From Allocoprococcus sp004560705 (GTDB lineage Bacteria; Bacillota; Clostridia; Lachnospirales; Lachnospiraceae): a stretch of DNA of 64,000 bases. The stretch is from NCBI RefSeq assembly GCF_052065755.1, contig NZ_JBQHTK010000012.1, positions 1-64,000 of the forward strand, given 5' to 3'. The stretch's first letter is position 1. Each line of letters opens with the position of its first letter. The translations under genes and the position numbers were made by a program. Below are positions 52,634-62,625 of the stretch, in pieces. The notes under the pieces are model-generated. The model was not told the DNA's origin. It saw nothing but the letters and a program-made list of their open reading frames with translations, and made no database searches.

Positions 52634-52837
52634 ATGATTCAGATCACAGTCAACGGTTCTAAAGTAGAACTCGAAAATCCGGTCACGGTCACGGAATTCT
52701 TAACATCGCGCAATTACACGCTGACCCGGATCGCAGTGGAATTAAACGGCGCTATTCTTCCTAAATCCGCCTATTCTGCCACAACACTTACGGAAGCGGA
52801 TACCATGGAAGTTGTAACTTTTGTAGGAGGAGGCTAG
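52634..52837 (+). CDS. thiS: Sulfur carrier protein ThiS
   Basis: A 67-residue ubiquitin-fold protein ending in the required Gly-Gly-(Gly) tail (VTFVGGG). ATG 52634 follows AAAGGAGG; 19 upstream codons of the frame are rejected. ThiF adenylates the C-terminus and it carries sulfur as thiocarboxylate to the thiazole synthase. Confidence 0.95.
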   Translation: MIQITVNGSKVELENPVTVTEFLTSRNYTLTRIAVELNGAILPKSAYSATTLTEADTMEVVTFVGGG

Positions 52838-52843
52838 ATCATT

Positions 52844-53488
52844 ATGAGAGACACGATTATATCGAAAGAAGACATCCATGAGGCTTTAGTAATACGCCAT
52901 TCTGAAGAAGTGCAGAAGCGCCTTGAGGCGGGCCGCGTTGCCATCGCAGGGCTCGGCGGTCTGGGTTCCAATGTGGCATTTGCCCTGACGCGTATCGGTG
53001 TCGGGCATCTTCATCTCGTCGATTTTGACGTTGTGGACCTGACCAACTTAAACCGACAGCAATATTTTCTGGAGCATGTCGGAATGCCGAAAACAGAGGC
53101 TTTGAAATCCGAGCTTCTGCGCATCAATCCTTATCTTGATATCGTAACCGATCAGGTACGTGTGACCGAAGAAAATATTGAGATGCTTTTTAATAATGAA
53201 GACATTATCTGCGAAGCATTTGATGTGCCGGAATGCAAGGCCATGCTGGTAAATGGCGTTCTGGAGCATTTTCCGGAGAAAAAACTGGTATCGGCTTCCG
53301 GAATGGCGGGGTTTGAGAGCAGTAATCTGATCCATACCCGGCGGGTCCTGCCGAACTTCTATCTCTGCGGAGATGAGGTCACCGAGCCTGCCTACGCGAG
53401 GGGGTTAATGGCTCCCCGGGTTGCAATCTGCGCGGCCCATGAAGCAAATATGATCACGCGCCTGTTACTTGGCGAAGAATGTGTATAA
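52844..53488 (+). CDS. thiF: ThiS adenylyltransferase ThiF
   Basis: A 214-residue E1-like enzyme. GLGGLGSNVAFALTRIGVGH is the ATP-binding Rossmann motif, then LVDFDVVDLTNLNRQQYFLE, the classic MoeB/ThiF signature. It is of the short type common in clostridial thi operons. It lies 6 bp after thiS. Confidence 0.95.
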   Translation: MRDTIISKEDIHEALVIRHSEEVQKRLEAGRVAIAGLGGLGSNVAFALTRIGVGHLHLVDFDVVDLTNLNRQQYFLEHVGMPKTEALKSELLRINPYLDIVTDQVRVTEENIEMLFNNEDIICEAFDVPECKAMLVNGVLEHFPEKKLVSASGMAGFESSNLIHTRRVLPNFYLCGDEVTEPAYARGLMAPRVAICAAHEANMITRLLLGEECV

Positions 53489-53518
53489 GAAGAATCGAAA
53501 CAGAAAGAAGGAAACCTT

Positions 53519-54295
53519 ATGAGTAAGACAAATGACAAATTTATCCTCGGAGGACATGAATTCACCTCCCGTTTTATCCTCGGCTCCGGCAAATTTTCGC
53601 TGGACCTTGTAAAAGCATGTATCGAGAAGGCGGATGCTCAGATCATTACGCTTGCGCTGCGCCGTGCAAATGAGGGCGGTCTCGCCAATATTCTGGACTA
53701 TATCCCGGATACCGTTACCCTCCTTCCGAACACCTCCGGCGCCAGAACTGCGGACGAAGCAGTCCGGATCGCCCGCCTTTCCCGCGAAGTGTGCGGAAGT
53801 GATTTTGTTAAAATTGAAGTGGTACATGACTCCAAATATCTGCTGCCGGACAATTATGAGACTATCAAGGCGACAGAGATTCTCGCAAAAGAAGGTTTTG
53901 TCGTAATGCCGTATATGTATCCGGATCTGAATGCCGCACGTGATCTTGCAAATGCAGGTGCTGCCTGTATCATGCCGCTTGGTTCTCCGATCGGTTCCAA
54001 CAAAGGTCTTTGCACCAAAGAATTTATCCAGATCCTGATCAACGAGATCGATCTTCCGATCATTGTCGATGCCGGAATCGGCCGTCCCTCTCAGGCCTGT
54101 GAGGCGATGGAAATGGGTGCTGCAGCCGTCATGGCAAATACCGCGATCGCTACTGCAGGGGATGTACCAGCCATGGCTGAGGCCTTCAAGAAGGCAATCG
54201 AAGCGGGCCGAAGCGCTTATCTTTCCGGCATGGGAAGAACACTCGACAAAGGTGCCAGCGCATCTTCACCGCTGACCGGTTATCTTCAGGATTAG
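53519..54295 (+). CDS. thiG: Thiazole synthase ThiG
   Basis: A 258-residue TIM-barrel protein. LILGSGKFSLD-like FTSRFILGSGKF, TLALRRAN, MPYMYPDLNAARDL, IMPLGSPIGSNKGLC and IVDAGIGRPSQACEAMEMGA are all family motifs. It condenses deoxyxylulose phosphate, dehydroglycine and ThiS thiocarboxylate to the thiazole. Its stop is 3 bp before the next frame. Confidence 0.96.
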   Translation: MSKTNDKFILGGHEFTSRFILGSGKFSLDLVKACIEKADAQIITLALRRANEGGLANILDYIPDTVTLLPNTSGARTADEAVRIARLSREVCGSDFVKIEVVHDSKYLLPDNYETIKATEILAKEGFVVMPYMYPDLNAARDLANAGAACIMPLGSPIGSNKGLCTKEFIQILINEIDLPIIVDAGIGRPSQACEAMEMGAAAVMANTAIATAGDVPAMAEAFKKAIEAGRSAYLSGMGRTLDKGASASSPLTGYLQD

Positions 54296-54307
54296 GAGGT
54301 GCGATTT

Positions 54308-55549
54308 ATGAGTCAGGATACCATAACAGAGAATTCTTCCAAAGAGCACTGGAACGAGAGTATCGTAAATGAAGTGATTCTGGAGGATTTAAAGCAAAAC
54401 CGAATCGACCACATGACGTATCTGCCGGGAATGGAGGATCCGCATTCCGATATCATGGACAAAGTCATTGATGCCATGAACCATTATGATTACGAGAAAT
54501 ATACCGAAGCTGACGTGCGCCACGCACTTGCCCACGACAACCGTACTCCGGAGGATTTCGCAGCGCTTCTTTCTCCTGCCGCCCTCCCGCTCCTTGAGGA
54601 GATCGCGCAGGAGGCACGACGGGAGACACGGAAGCATTTCGGCAACAGTGTTTACATGTTCACACCGCTCTATATTGCCAATTACTGTGAAAATTATTGT
54701 ATTTACTGCGGTTTTAATTGCCATAACAAGATCAATCGTGCTATGCTTAACCCGGAACAGATTGAAAAAGAGATGCAGGCCATCGCTGAAACCGGACTTC
54801 AGGAGATTCTGATCCTGACCGGTGAAAGCCGTGCCAAATCCGACGTGAAATACATTGGAGAGGCTTGTAAGATCGCCCGGAAATATTTCCGGGTTATCGG
54901 CCTTGAGGTGTATCCGATGAACTCGGACGAATATGCTTATCTCCACGAATGCGGAGCCGACTACGTAACCGTTTTCCAGGAGACCTATAACTCCGATAAA
55001 TATGAGACGCTGCATCTGGCGGGACACAAACGTATTTTCCCGTATCGTCTGAACGCACAGGAACGTGCTCTGATGGGCGGAATGCGTGGTGTCGGCTTCG
55101 GTGCTCTTCTGGGACTGGATGACTTCCGCAAGGATGCATTTGCCACAGGCTATCACGCCTACCTGCTTCAGCGGAAATACCCCCACGCCGAGATTGCATT
55201 TTCCTGCCCCCGGCTTCGCCCGATCATCAACAATGACCGGATCAATCCGATGGATGTTCACGAGCCTCAGCTTCTTCAGGTTGTGTGCGCTTACCGTTTG
55301 TTCATGCCATTTGCAAGCATCACAGTCTCCACCCGCGAATGCGCAAGAGTGCGTGATAATATGGTAAATATTGCCGCAACGAAGATCTCCGCCGGCGTCA
55401 GCACCGGTATCGGGGAACACGCGGATGATATTGAAGAAAAGGGAGATGACCAGTTCGAAATCTCCGATGACCGTTCTGTCAAAGAAGTTTATGACGCGCT
55501 TCTGGCGCATGATCTTCAGCCCGTTATGAATGATTATATTTATGTATAG
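54308..55549 (+). CDS. thiH: 2-iminoacetate synthase ThiH (radical SAM)
   Basis: A 413-residue radical SAM enzyme. The cluster motif is in NYCENYCIYCGFNCHN; LILTGESRAKSDVKYIGEAC and VTVFQETYNSDKYETLH follow as in ThiH. It cleaves tyrosine to dehydroglycine and p-cresol, which is the anaerobic route and fits this organism. ATG 54308 follows TTAGGAGG. Confidence 0.96.
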   Translation: MSQDTITENSSKEHWNESIVNEVILEDLKQNRIDHMTYLPGMEDPHSDIMDKVIDAMNHYDYEKYTEADVRHALAHDNRTPEDFAALLSPAALPLLEEIAQEARRETRKHFGNSVYMFTPLYIANYCENYCIYCGFNCHNKINRAMLNPEQIEKEMQAIAETGLQEILILTGESRAKSDVKYIGEACKIARKYFRVIGLEVYPMNSDEYAYLHECGADYVTVFQETYNSDKYETLHLAGHKRIFPYRLNAQERALMGGMRGVGFGALLGLDDFRKDAFATGYHAYLLQRKYPHAEIAFSCPRLRPIINNDRINPMDVHEPQLLQVVCAYRLFMPFASITVSTRECARVRDNMVNIAATKISAGVSTGIGEHADDIEEKGDDQFEISDDRSVKEVYDALLAHDLQPVMNDYIYV

Positions 55550-55564
55550 CAATGCATCTGACTC

Positions 55565-55627
55565 TCCTGGTACGGCGTTTTGCAGGCGCCACACCGGCAC
55601 CGCCATTTGCAGATTGCCGTACCAGGA
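55565..55627 (+). other. Stem-loop between thiH and thiE
   Basis: Perfect 12-bp arms TCCTGGTACGGC (55565-55576) and GCCGTACCAGGA (55616-55627) enclose 39 bases that contain a smaller GGCG/CGCC stem. There is no T run, so it is not a standard terminator. It may set the thiE level by RNA processing or protect the thiH 3' end. Confidence 0.65.
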
Positions 55628-55642
55628 AAGGATGATTGATAT

Positions 55643-56269
55643 ATGAATGATACGAATAACGATTGCGAACATAATCCATTTCAGAATGTGATCGCCGTTA
55701 CCAACCGGCACTTAAGTAAACGACCCTTTTTAGAGCAGATCGAGAGGATCTGCAAATGCCATCCGGAGGCAATCATGCTGCGCGAAAAAGATCTTTCGGC
55801 AGACGAGTATAAAAAACTTGCCGCACAGGTCCTGGAAATATGCAGGACTTACGATATTCCCTGCATTTTGCATACCTATGTCCAGGTTGCGAAAGAACTT
55901 GGAACGGGGAACATCCATCTGCCGCTTGAACGTTTTCGCAAATATGATGCCGAGATAAAAGAAGGGACTCTGCCGTATACATTCTACGAACCTTTCGTAA
56001 GTATTGGCACTTCCGTTCATTCGGTAGGTGAAGCAAAAACAGCGGAACGGCTGGGGGCCTCTTATATTACTGCAGGTCATATTTATGCCACCGACTGCAA
56101 AAAGGATCTGCCGCCGAGAGGGACGGAGTTTCTTCGCAGTATCTGTCAGGCTGTGAATATTCCGGTCTACGCTATCGGGGGAATTAACCCGGGAACCGGT
56201 CAGATTGAAGAAGTGATGAAGTGTGGGGCAATCGGAGGCTGTATTATGTCGGGGATGATGGAAATATAA
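55643..56269 (+). CDS. thiE: Thiamine phosphate synthase ThiE
   Basis: A 208-residue TIM-barrel enzyme joining the pyrimidine and thiazole units. AVTNRHLS, MLREKDLSADEYKKLA (pyrophosphate-binding Arg/Lys), GTSVHSVGEAKTAERLGASY and PVYAIGGINPGT are recognisable. The short N-terminal extension (MNDTNNDCEHNPFQNV) is polar. Its 3' end overlaps the convergent sbcC frame by 70 bp. No thiC or thiD gene is in the window. Confidence 0.93.
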   Translation: MNDTNNDCEHNPFQNVIAVTNRHLSKRPFLEQIERICKCHPEAIMLREKDLSADEYKKLAAQVLEICRTYDIPCILHTYVQVAKELGTGNIHLPLERFRKYDAEIKEGTLPYTFYEPFVSIGTSVHSVGEAKTAERLGASYITAGHIYATDCKKDLPPRGTEFLRSICQAVNIPVYAIGGINPGTGQIEEVMKCGAIGGCIMSGMMEI

Positions 56270-58899
56270 CTTCCATTCTTCCCTTTCAGGATTTCCAATT
56301 TTACAGGAATCACATCCTTCAGCATTTCTACATGGGATATGATTCCGACCAGGCCGTTGGCCTTTTGTATTCCCTGAAGGACTTCCAATGCATCGTAAAC
56401 GGAATGTTGATCCAGTGTTCCGAAGCCTTCATCGACAAACATGGCGCCAAGGCGCATGCCGTTCCCCTGGGTCTGCACGATGGTCGAAAGGCCAATTGCA
56501 AGGCTGAGTGCGACAAGGAATTTTTCTCCTCCGGACAGGGTCGTCACGCTTCTTCTTTCTCCGCTTAATGCATCCAGTACTTCCAGTTCCAGACCGCCTT
56601 TATGGCTGGTTCCTGCGATTTCATTCGTCCGATAGAGGCGGTAGCGCCCGCCATGCACCTGTTTTAAGAGGCGATTGGCCTCTACGGTGACCGAGGAAAG
56701 CATCACGCCAAGTACATATCTTTGAAGGCTGATCCCGGATCTTCCTCTGAGTCGTCCTGCAAATTCCAGATTCGCGTCGACACGGATGCGTTCTGTCTCA
56801 TATTTTGCTTTCCGTTTGGCAAGGGAGTCTTCTATTCGTTTTATGCGCTGAACCTCCTGCTGTGCCAGAATCAATTCTTTGGATCTGTTTTTCTGCTCAG
56901 TCTCAGCAATCTGCAGTTCGTATTCCATCTCTTTCAGCTTCGGCCGGATCTTTCCTTCCAGTTTTTCCTGTTGTTTTTGCTCTTCAGTTCTCACATTTTC
57001 CAAAGTAGTCCGATAGGAAATCAATGTCTCCCAGCAAGTGTTCTTTTCCTTTGTCTGCATCAGGCTGCGAATAAATTCTTCCTCATCTGCAAATCCATGC
57101 TCTGATAATGCCTGCTTCCATATCGTTTGCTGTTCTTCAAATCGCAGTTTTCCCTCTTTGGATGCTTCTTGCGCTTTCGCGAGCTGCACGTTCGCCGCAG
57201 TCACTTCTCCCTGAACTGCTGTCAGCAACTGCTGGATCTGTTTCTCTTCTTCCCGGAAAGAAAGAATCCATGTTTCTGATGTTTTACGCTCCTTCAAAAG
57301 CTGCATCGCATTTTCGATACCGCTAATTTTCTGCCCCAGAAGTTCTTCATAGGCAGTTTGAAGGGCAATCATATTCTGCTCAGCTTTTCCGGCCTCCTGC
57401 TGTAAATTCTGGTATACCGCTTCCGCGTTCCTGCGAAGTTCTGCATTCCTGCTGACTGCTTTGGTGCATGCGTTGAGCTTTTTATTCAGGGTATCCAATT
57501 CCTTTTCTGTCACCTTCTTCTGGCTCAGTCTCGCCGGCTTCGGATGTTCCCTGCTTCCGCACACCGGGCAGGGCTCTCCAGGTATCAGCTTCTCAGCCAG
57601 CGTACCACTGATTCCGTCCAGATACTGTTTCTGAGCAGCGGTATATGCATCCATACACTTTTGCTGACTTTCCATCGCTTCCATCCAAACAACATTGGCC
57701 TGTTCAAAAGACTGTTTCTTGTCCGCAAGCTTTTTCTTCAGCAGGTTCCATTCTTTTTCAGCGTTTTCTGCCATGCCTTTCTTCTGTTCCAAAGATTCAT
57801 ACAGACCCTCTGCACGCTCCAACAATGCAAGACGTTTGGTTTCCCGATCGTATGTCACCCGCATTTCTTCATGCTTATTCTGCTTGTTCTGTATTCCCTG
57901 CAGTCTGCATTCAGCCGCAATTTTTTCTTCTTCTGCGGACTTCTGGGCATTCTTTCGCCGGGCATATTCCTCTTTGGCTCTGACCGTCTCTGCATATAAA
58001 GGCTGGATCTGATCCGCTATATCCGATTTGGCAAGCCTTTGCGCGGTCGCTTCCATCTTTCCCGCTTTTGCTTTCAGCTGCTCCATTTTTATCTGCCATT
58101 TTTCCAGAACTTCAAATTCCGCATTCAGTAGTACTGCCTGCTCATAACGCCTTTTCTTTTCTGCCATTTCTTTTTCCACACGTTCGGCAAGACTTTGCAG
58201 ACGGATCAGTTCCTGCTCTTTTTGGGCTGTCAGGATCTGCAGTTCTTCCACATTTTCACAGGAATAGTCTTTCAGGCGGCTTTGGATATCTGCTCTTTCC
58301 CGGATGAGCTTTTGGTCTTCTTCCGTAATTCTCCGATAAATCTCCTCCGCGATCTTTTGCCATTTGTCCGCCCCAAACAGACTGACGAGGATGCTTTCTT
58401 TTTCTGCCGAATCCGAAACCAGAAATCGCTCAAACTGTCCCTGCGGAAGGATCACGACCTGTCGGAACTGCTCATCGTTTAAGCCGATGATTTCTTCTGC
58501 CTTGGCGCTCACGTTCTGCTTTTTAGGATTTGCAAATATCGGAACATAATTTCCATCCTCCAGAACCATACAATTGTGATAATCCCTCAGATTCTTTCTC
58601 CCATAACGCAAAGAACGTGTGAATTTATATCTCTTTTGACCGGCATCAAATACAAATTCCACCATTGTCTCATCTTCTTTTTCCGCCAGTTTGCAGCGCA
58701 TCACGCTCATATCCCCCCGCAGTCCGCCGCTGGATTTACCATAAAGTGCATAACAGATAGCGTCCAGAATCGTCGTTTTCCCGGCGCCCGTCTCACCGCA
58801 GATCAGAAAGAGCCCACTCTTTTCGAGTGCCTCAAAATCAATAAACTGTTCTTCCATATAAGGACCAAAACAGCGAAATCTAAGCGATACAGGTCTCAT
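56200..58899 (-). CDS. sbcC: Exonuclease subunit SbcC
   Basis: An 899-residue SMC/Rad50-like ATPase. Walker A CGETGAGKTTILDAICYALY at the N-terminus, long coiled coils, a zinc hook GEPCPVCGSREH in the middle, then signature TTLSGGEKFLVALSLAIGLS and Walker B GAMFVDEGFGTLD near the end. With SbcD it opens DNA hairpins and removes palindromes and protein-blocked ends. The last ~10 residues (QPPIAPHFITSSI) are read from antisense of thiE and are probably not important. Confidence 0.96.
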   Translation of the reverse strand: MRPVSLRFRCFGPYMEEQFIDFEALEKSGLFLICGETGAGKTTILDAICYALYGKSSGGLRGDMSVMRCKLAEKEDETMVEFVFDAGQKRYKFTRSLRYGRKNLRDYHNCMVLEDGNYVPIFANPKKQNVSAKAEEIIGLNDEQFRQVVILPQGQFERFLVSDSAEKESILVSLFGADKWQKIAEEIYRRITEEDQKLIRERADIQSRLKDYSCENVEELQILTAQKEQELIRLQSLAERVEKEMAEKKRRYEQAVLLNAEFEVLEKWQIKMEQLKAKAGKMEATAQRLAKSDIADQIQPLYAETVRAKEEYARRKNAQKSAEEEKIAAECRLQGIQNKQNKHEEMRVTYDRETKRLALLERAEGLYESLEQKKGMAENAEKEWNLLKKKLADKKQSFEQANVVWMEAMESQQKCMDAYTAAQKQYLDGISGTLAEKLIPGEPCPVCGSREHPKPARLSQKKVTEKELDTLNKKLNACTKAVSRNAELRRNAEAVYQNLQQEAGKAEQNMIALQTAYEELLGQKISGIENAMQLLKERKTSETWILSFREEEKQIQQLLTAVQGEVTAANVQLAKAQEASKEGKLRFEEQQTIWKQALSEHGFADEEEFIRSLMQTKEKNTCWETLISYRTTLENVRTEEQKQQEKLEGKIRPKLKEMEYELQIAETEQKNRSKELILAQQEVQRIKRIEDSLAKRKAKYETERIRVDANLEFAGRLRGRSGISLQRYVLGVMLSSVTVEANRLLKQVHGGRYRLYRTNEIAGTSHKGGLELEVLDALSGERRSVTTLSGGEKFLVALSLAIGLSTIVQTQGNGMRLGAMFVDEGFGTLDQHSVYDALEVLQGIQKANGLVGIISHVEMLKDVIPVKLEILKGKNGSYISIIPDIIQPPIAPHFITSSI

Positions 58900-60023
58900 G
58901 ATAATTCACCTTCTTTCTCACACCATTCCAGTACTTCCTTAAAAAGTGAAAGCTGTTCTTCATTTGGAAGGGCTCCGCCATTTTCCCCGCAAAATCTCAT
59001 CATGATATCCACTTCGTCCAGCGACTGAAGTTCTCCTACCGTCAATGCCGTCTGACCGTCCCCTTCTTCCAATGCTTTCCCGTAAAGCTCCAATAAATAA
59101 GGAAACTTCTGCTGCAATGCGGACAACAGTTCCAGACCGGCATACCGGTCACTTACATAGAGCCTCAGATAATCCTCTGACAGATCTTCCCTTTCTATGA
59201 TTTCTTCATAGGTCCCCCGCACAGTTTTACGGTCATGCAGCATCTGAATCGGTATGGTTCGAATCTCGGAAGATTCGGTATCGATGAGCACGACTCCTTT
59301 TTGCTGGCCCTCTTCATTTCCAAAGGAATACTTTACCGGGCTTCCCGAATAACAGATATGCTCGTCGATCATCTGCGGCTTGTGAATATGCCCGAGCGCA
59401 ACATAATCGAAGCCTTCGAATACATCTTTGGAAACAGCCGATGCCTGTCCGACTCTCGCCGACCGGTCCGATTCGGAAAGCTCTGCACTTACGATCAGCG
59501 CATGTGCCACCACAATATTGAAACGGGACGGATCCATCTCTTCCCGGATATGGTCGCAGACGACTTTCATTGCTTTCTCCTGAGAAGTAATCTCTGTACT
59601 TTTCTCAGGGAACAAGGCGATGACCTCCTCGCGGTTAAAAAAGGGCAGCGGGTAAATCGCTGTATTCCCGGCAAGGATCGGTGTGATCTCTCGGGGCAGG
59701 CGGCCCGACACATAAAGTCCCGCTCCTTTAAGCAGCTCACTGCATGCTGCGAGCCGCTCTGCACCATCGTGATTTCCTGCGATCACGACCATCTTTTTCC
59801 CCATATCCGCACAGATTCTGGTTGTTGCCTCATTATAAACAGAGATTGCTTCCGCATTGGAAACACTGCTGTCATACACATCTCCCGCAAGCAGAAGGAT
59901 ATCTGCCTGTTCTTCTTCTATGATGCTATATAATTGTTCCAAGAAGAAACGCTGGTCACCTGCCAGCGTTCCGGTTCCGACCGACATTCCAAGATGCCAG
60001 TCCGAAGTATGCAATATTCTCAT
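58896..60023 (-). CDS. sbcD: Exonuclease subunit SbcD
   Basis: A 375-residue metallophosphoesterase nuclease. The metal-binding motifs are complete: LHTSDWHLG, LLLAGDVYD, VIAGNHDGAERL, VVAHALI and VALGHIHKPQ. A C-terminal capping domain follows. The stop overlaps the sbcC start as ATGA, giving coupled production of the two subunits. Confidence 0.96.
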   Translation of the reverse strand: MRILHTSDWHLGMSVGTGTLAGDQRFFLEQLYSIIEEEQADILLLAGDVYDSSVSNAEAISVYNEATTRICADMGKKMVVIAGNHDGAERLAACSELLKGAGLYVSGRLPREITPILAGNTAIYPLPFFNREEVIALFPEKSTEITSQEKAMKVVCDHIREEMDPSRFNIVVAHALIVSAELSESDRSARVGQASAVSKDVFEGFDYVALGHIHKPQMIDEHICYSGSPVKYSFGNEEGQQKGVVLIDTESSEIRTIPIQMLHDRKTVRGTYEEIIEREDLSEDYLRLYVSDRYAGLELLSALQQKFPYLLELYGKALEEGDGQTALTVGELQSLDEVDIMMRFCGENGGALPNEEQLSLFKEVLEWCEKEGELS

Positions 60024-60090
60024 GAATTTTCAGCTCCTTATCTCAAATCCAGATATCCACTCTCAGGAAGATATACATCCAGAAAATTCT

Positions 60091-61536
60091 TTACTGGATA
60101 TCCTCATCATTAAAAGGATCCCCGCATTCCGGACAGAAGCGTGGCGGATTTGCCGGGTCAGCCGGTTCCCATCCGCATTTATCGCAGCGGTAGAGCGGGA
60201 TGCCTGCCGGTTTTTTCGCTCCGCATTCTGTACAGAATTTTCCTTTGTTCACCGTTCCACAAGAGCAGGTCCATCCGTCATCGGCCGGTTTCGGCGATCC
60301 ACATTCCGGACAGAATTTTCCGTTTACTGTTGCGCCGCATTTACATTTCCATGATCCTGCAGGCGCTGGTTCCGGCTTCTTTGTCCCGCATTCCGGGCAG
60401 AATTTGCCTTTTACAACTGCGCCACAGTTACATTTCCACGTATCGGCCGCTGCCGCCTGCTGCTGTGCTGCCTGCTGCTGTGCCGCTGCCTGACGATTTG
60501 CCTCCTGCTGCTGAACTCCGGCATTGTAGAAATTCTGCGCGGCCTGGAATCCTCCTGTACCACCGCCTGCATTCATTGCCATTCCCATACCGAAGAATCC
60601 GTTCATGGAGCCGTTCGGATTGGATGCGGCATTTTCCATTGTAGCTGCAGTTGCATCTGTCATGCGCCCTGCCATCATAAATGGATTGCTTCCCATAGAA
60701 GCGGCGTCTTCCATCTGATTGATCTTCTTCATATCCTCTTCCGTCAGCGTGATCGGATTGAGGGCAATTCGCTGGATTGTAATACCTCTGCGCTCTGACC
60801 ATTCATTCCGCAACGTATTGTTCATCGCGTCTTTCAGTTCATTTGCATGCGCAGGAATCTGAGCCGGACGAAGCTGCAACTCAGAAAGTGCTGCAAAAGC
60901 AGGCTGCAGAGCATCGATAAACTCGGTCTTCAGCTGTCCTTCAATCTCATCTTTTGTAAATTCCTGTTCTACGTTTCCACAGACCTCTGAATAGAATAGG
61001 ATCGGGTTTGTAATCTTATAAGAATAAACACCGTTGCATCTGACCTGAACCGTTCTGCGGATACCGATTTCTTTATTTACCACGTCAAACATAAACGGAT
61101 TCGGTGTTCCGAATTTGTTATCCATAATCTCTTTGGTGTTAAAGTAATATACTCGCTGCTCCTTTCCAGCGTCCCCGCCATATGCAAAACGTTTTCCGAT
61201 ATTCAGGAATGCCTGCTTGATGCCGTCTCCCAGATCCCCCGTAAAAATACTTGGCTCTGACGAAGTATTATAAGTGTACTCTCCCGGTTCTGCGCAGAAT
61301 TCTACGATTTTCCCCTGATCCACGATGATCATGCACTGCCCGTTCGCCACAGCGATTCCGGAACCATTGGTGATTACATTATCGTTCCCCCTTGTGTTGG
61401 ATGAACGTCCGCTCGTTCTTTTCTTTCCTTTCACAACCAGAACATCATTGGCAAGTGCATCACAGTAGAAAAACTCCAGCCACTGATCTGCCAATGTCCC
61501 GCCGATTGCCCCCATTCCTGCTTTAATTAATCCCAT
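60091..61536 (-). CDS. SPFH-domain protein with C-terminal zinc ribbons (YdjI-like)
   Basis: A 481-residue protein. The N-terminal ~280 residues form an SPFH/YdjI-type domain (DQWLEFFYCDALANDVLVVK, TVQVRCNGVYSYKITNP). A Gly/Ala/Gln-rich linker follows (repeats of AAQQQ around residue 350). The C-terminus has four CxC/CxxC...CPECG zinc ribbons, for example WKCNCGAVVKGKFCPECG. Relatives in Bacillus are linked to membrane-stress responses and have been called virion-core-like. Exact function is not established. AAAGGAG precedes the ATG. Confidence 0.85.
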   Translation of the reverse strand: MGLIKAGMGAIGGTLADQWLEFFYCDALANDVLVVKGKKRTSGRSSNTRGNDNVITNGSGIAVANGQCMIIVDQGKIVEFCAEPGEYTYNTSSEPSIFTGDLGDGIKQAFLNIGKRFAYGGDAGKEQRVYYFNTKEIMDNKFGTPNPFMFDVVNKEIGIRRTVQVRCNGVYSYKITNPILFYSEVCGNVEQEFTKDEIEGQLKTEFIDALQPAFAALSELQLRPAQIPAHANELKDAMNNTLRNEWSERRGITIQRIALNPITLTEEDMKKINQMEDAASMGSNPFMMAGRMTDATAATMENAASNPNGSMNGFFGMGMAMNAGGGTGGFQAAQNFYNAGVQQQEANRQAAAQQQAAQQQAAAADTWKCNCGAVVKGKFCPECGTKKPEPAPAGSWKCKCGATVNGKFCPECGSPKPADDGWTCSCGTVNKGKFCTECGAKKPAGIPLYRCDKCGWEPADPANPPRFCPECGDPFNDEDIQ

Positions 61537-61578
61537 AATTGAATTCTCCTTTCACTGCTTGTTAATTATCTTTATGTA

Positions 61579-62625
61579 TTATCCTTTCGCAAGTTCCACT
61601 CCTGTAATCACCCACTTAAATGGGTTCTGCACTTCACTGACCGGTGAAATGTGGACGGCTGCATACTCCTCAATCTCTCCTTTGAACAACAATGTTACAT
61701 CTACATTCCGGTCATCGGTCACTTCCATCGACCGAACGACTACTGTAGAGTCATCTACTGTAAAATTGGCTTTCACAATAACAGAATCTTCCGCACTTTC
61801 CGGCCAGATGATGCCATCGCTCTCCTTGATATCAGGGTACACTCCCGTTTCCGGAAACATGGCCTCCGCATACTTGTTCAACGTTTCATAATCCAGATAA
61901 ATATTGCCTTCCGCATCTGCATCTGCAGTCTGAAGCGTCACAATTGTAACCGCGTTCGCAATCGCAGTCCAGAACTGCTCAGGCTTATATGCGATATCTT
62001 CTTCGACTCTGATCGATAATCCGGCATATACGGCACAAAGTGATAGAATCGGATCCGTTATTTCCGGACAGGTCGCATGGGGTTTCTCTCCTGCAACCTC
62101 AAATACCTGCTTTCCATCTTTTCCGTCCTCCATCAGATACCACACTGCGGTTTTGTCTCCTTTAAATGCAGTGATACGATACAGCGGTATGCACTCCGCG
62201 AGATACCCGTCGAACTCATAGACCTTACCGGCTTTTGTCTCCACATTAAACATGCAATCCACCGGGCGGAAATATAAGGGGGCTTCCATCCACTCTCCCT
62301 GTTCCAGCGTCACATACACATCATCTACATCTGAGCAGAACCGAATCTTCTTGCCTTCCGTCTCTTCCGAAAAACCGGACAGCCACATCTGCGCGTTCCC
62401 CAATTCCTGATACTCTTCGGAATACAGATCCGTGTAAAATGTCAACCGGAAATCATCATTTTCCGTTTCGTCTGTGTTGTCCACGGAAACGGGCTTATTT
62501 TCGCCATCCGTTGCTGTCTCTAAATTTTCAGACCCCGTCTGTTCTTTTTCCGTTTCATTTTCCTTGCACCCTGCACAGCCGACAAGCAGTACCATAATCA
62601 AAATCCATGCCAGTATCCGTTTCAT
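61579..62625 (-). CDS. Predicted lipoprotein of unknown function
   Basis: A 348-residue protein with a type II signal peptide: MKRILAWILIMVLLVGCAGC, with lipobox LVGC (Cys17). An acidic linker follows (EKEQTGSENLETATDGENKP region), then a globular domain without a recognised family. It follows no obvious operon; it lies 43 bp upstream of the SPFH gene on the same strand and may be cotranscribed with it. Confidence 0.75.
   Translation of the reverse strand: MKRILAWILIMVLLVGCAGCKENETEKEQTGSENLETATDGENKPVSVDNTDETENDDFRLTFYTDLYSEEYQELGNAQMWLSGFSEETEGKKIRFCSDVDDVYVTLEQGEWMEAPLYFRPVDCMFNVETKAGKVYEFDGYLAECIPLYRITAFKGDKTAVWYLMEDGKDGKQVFEVAGEKPHATCPEITDPILSLCAVYAGLSIRVEEDIAYKPEQFWTAIANAVTIVTLQTADADAEGNIYLDYETLNKYAEAMFPETGVYPDIKESDGIIWPESAEDSVIVKANFTVDDSTVVVRSMEVTDDRNVDVTLLFKGEIEEYAAVHISPVSEVQNPFKWVITGVELAKG

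Noticed and set aside
54389..55711. Very long frame antisense to thiH (440 codons)
   Set aside because: A shadow of the coding strand; thiH motifs and the operon context on the plus strand are decisive.
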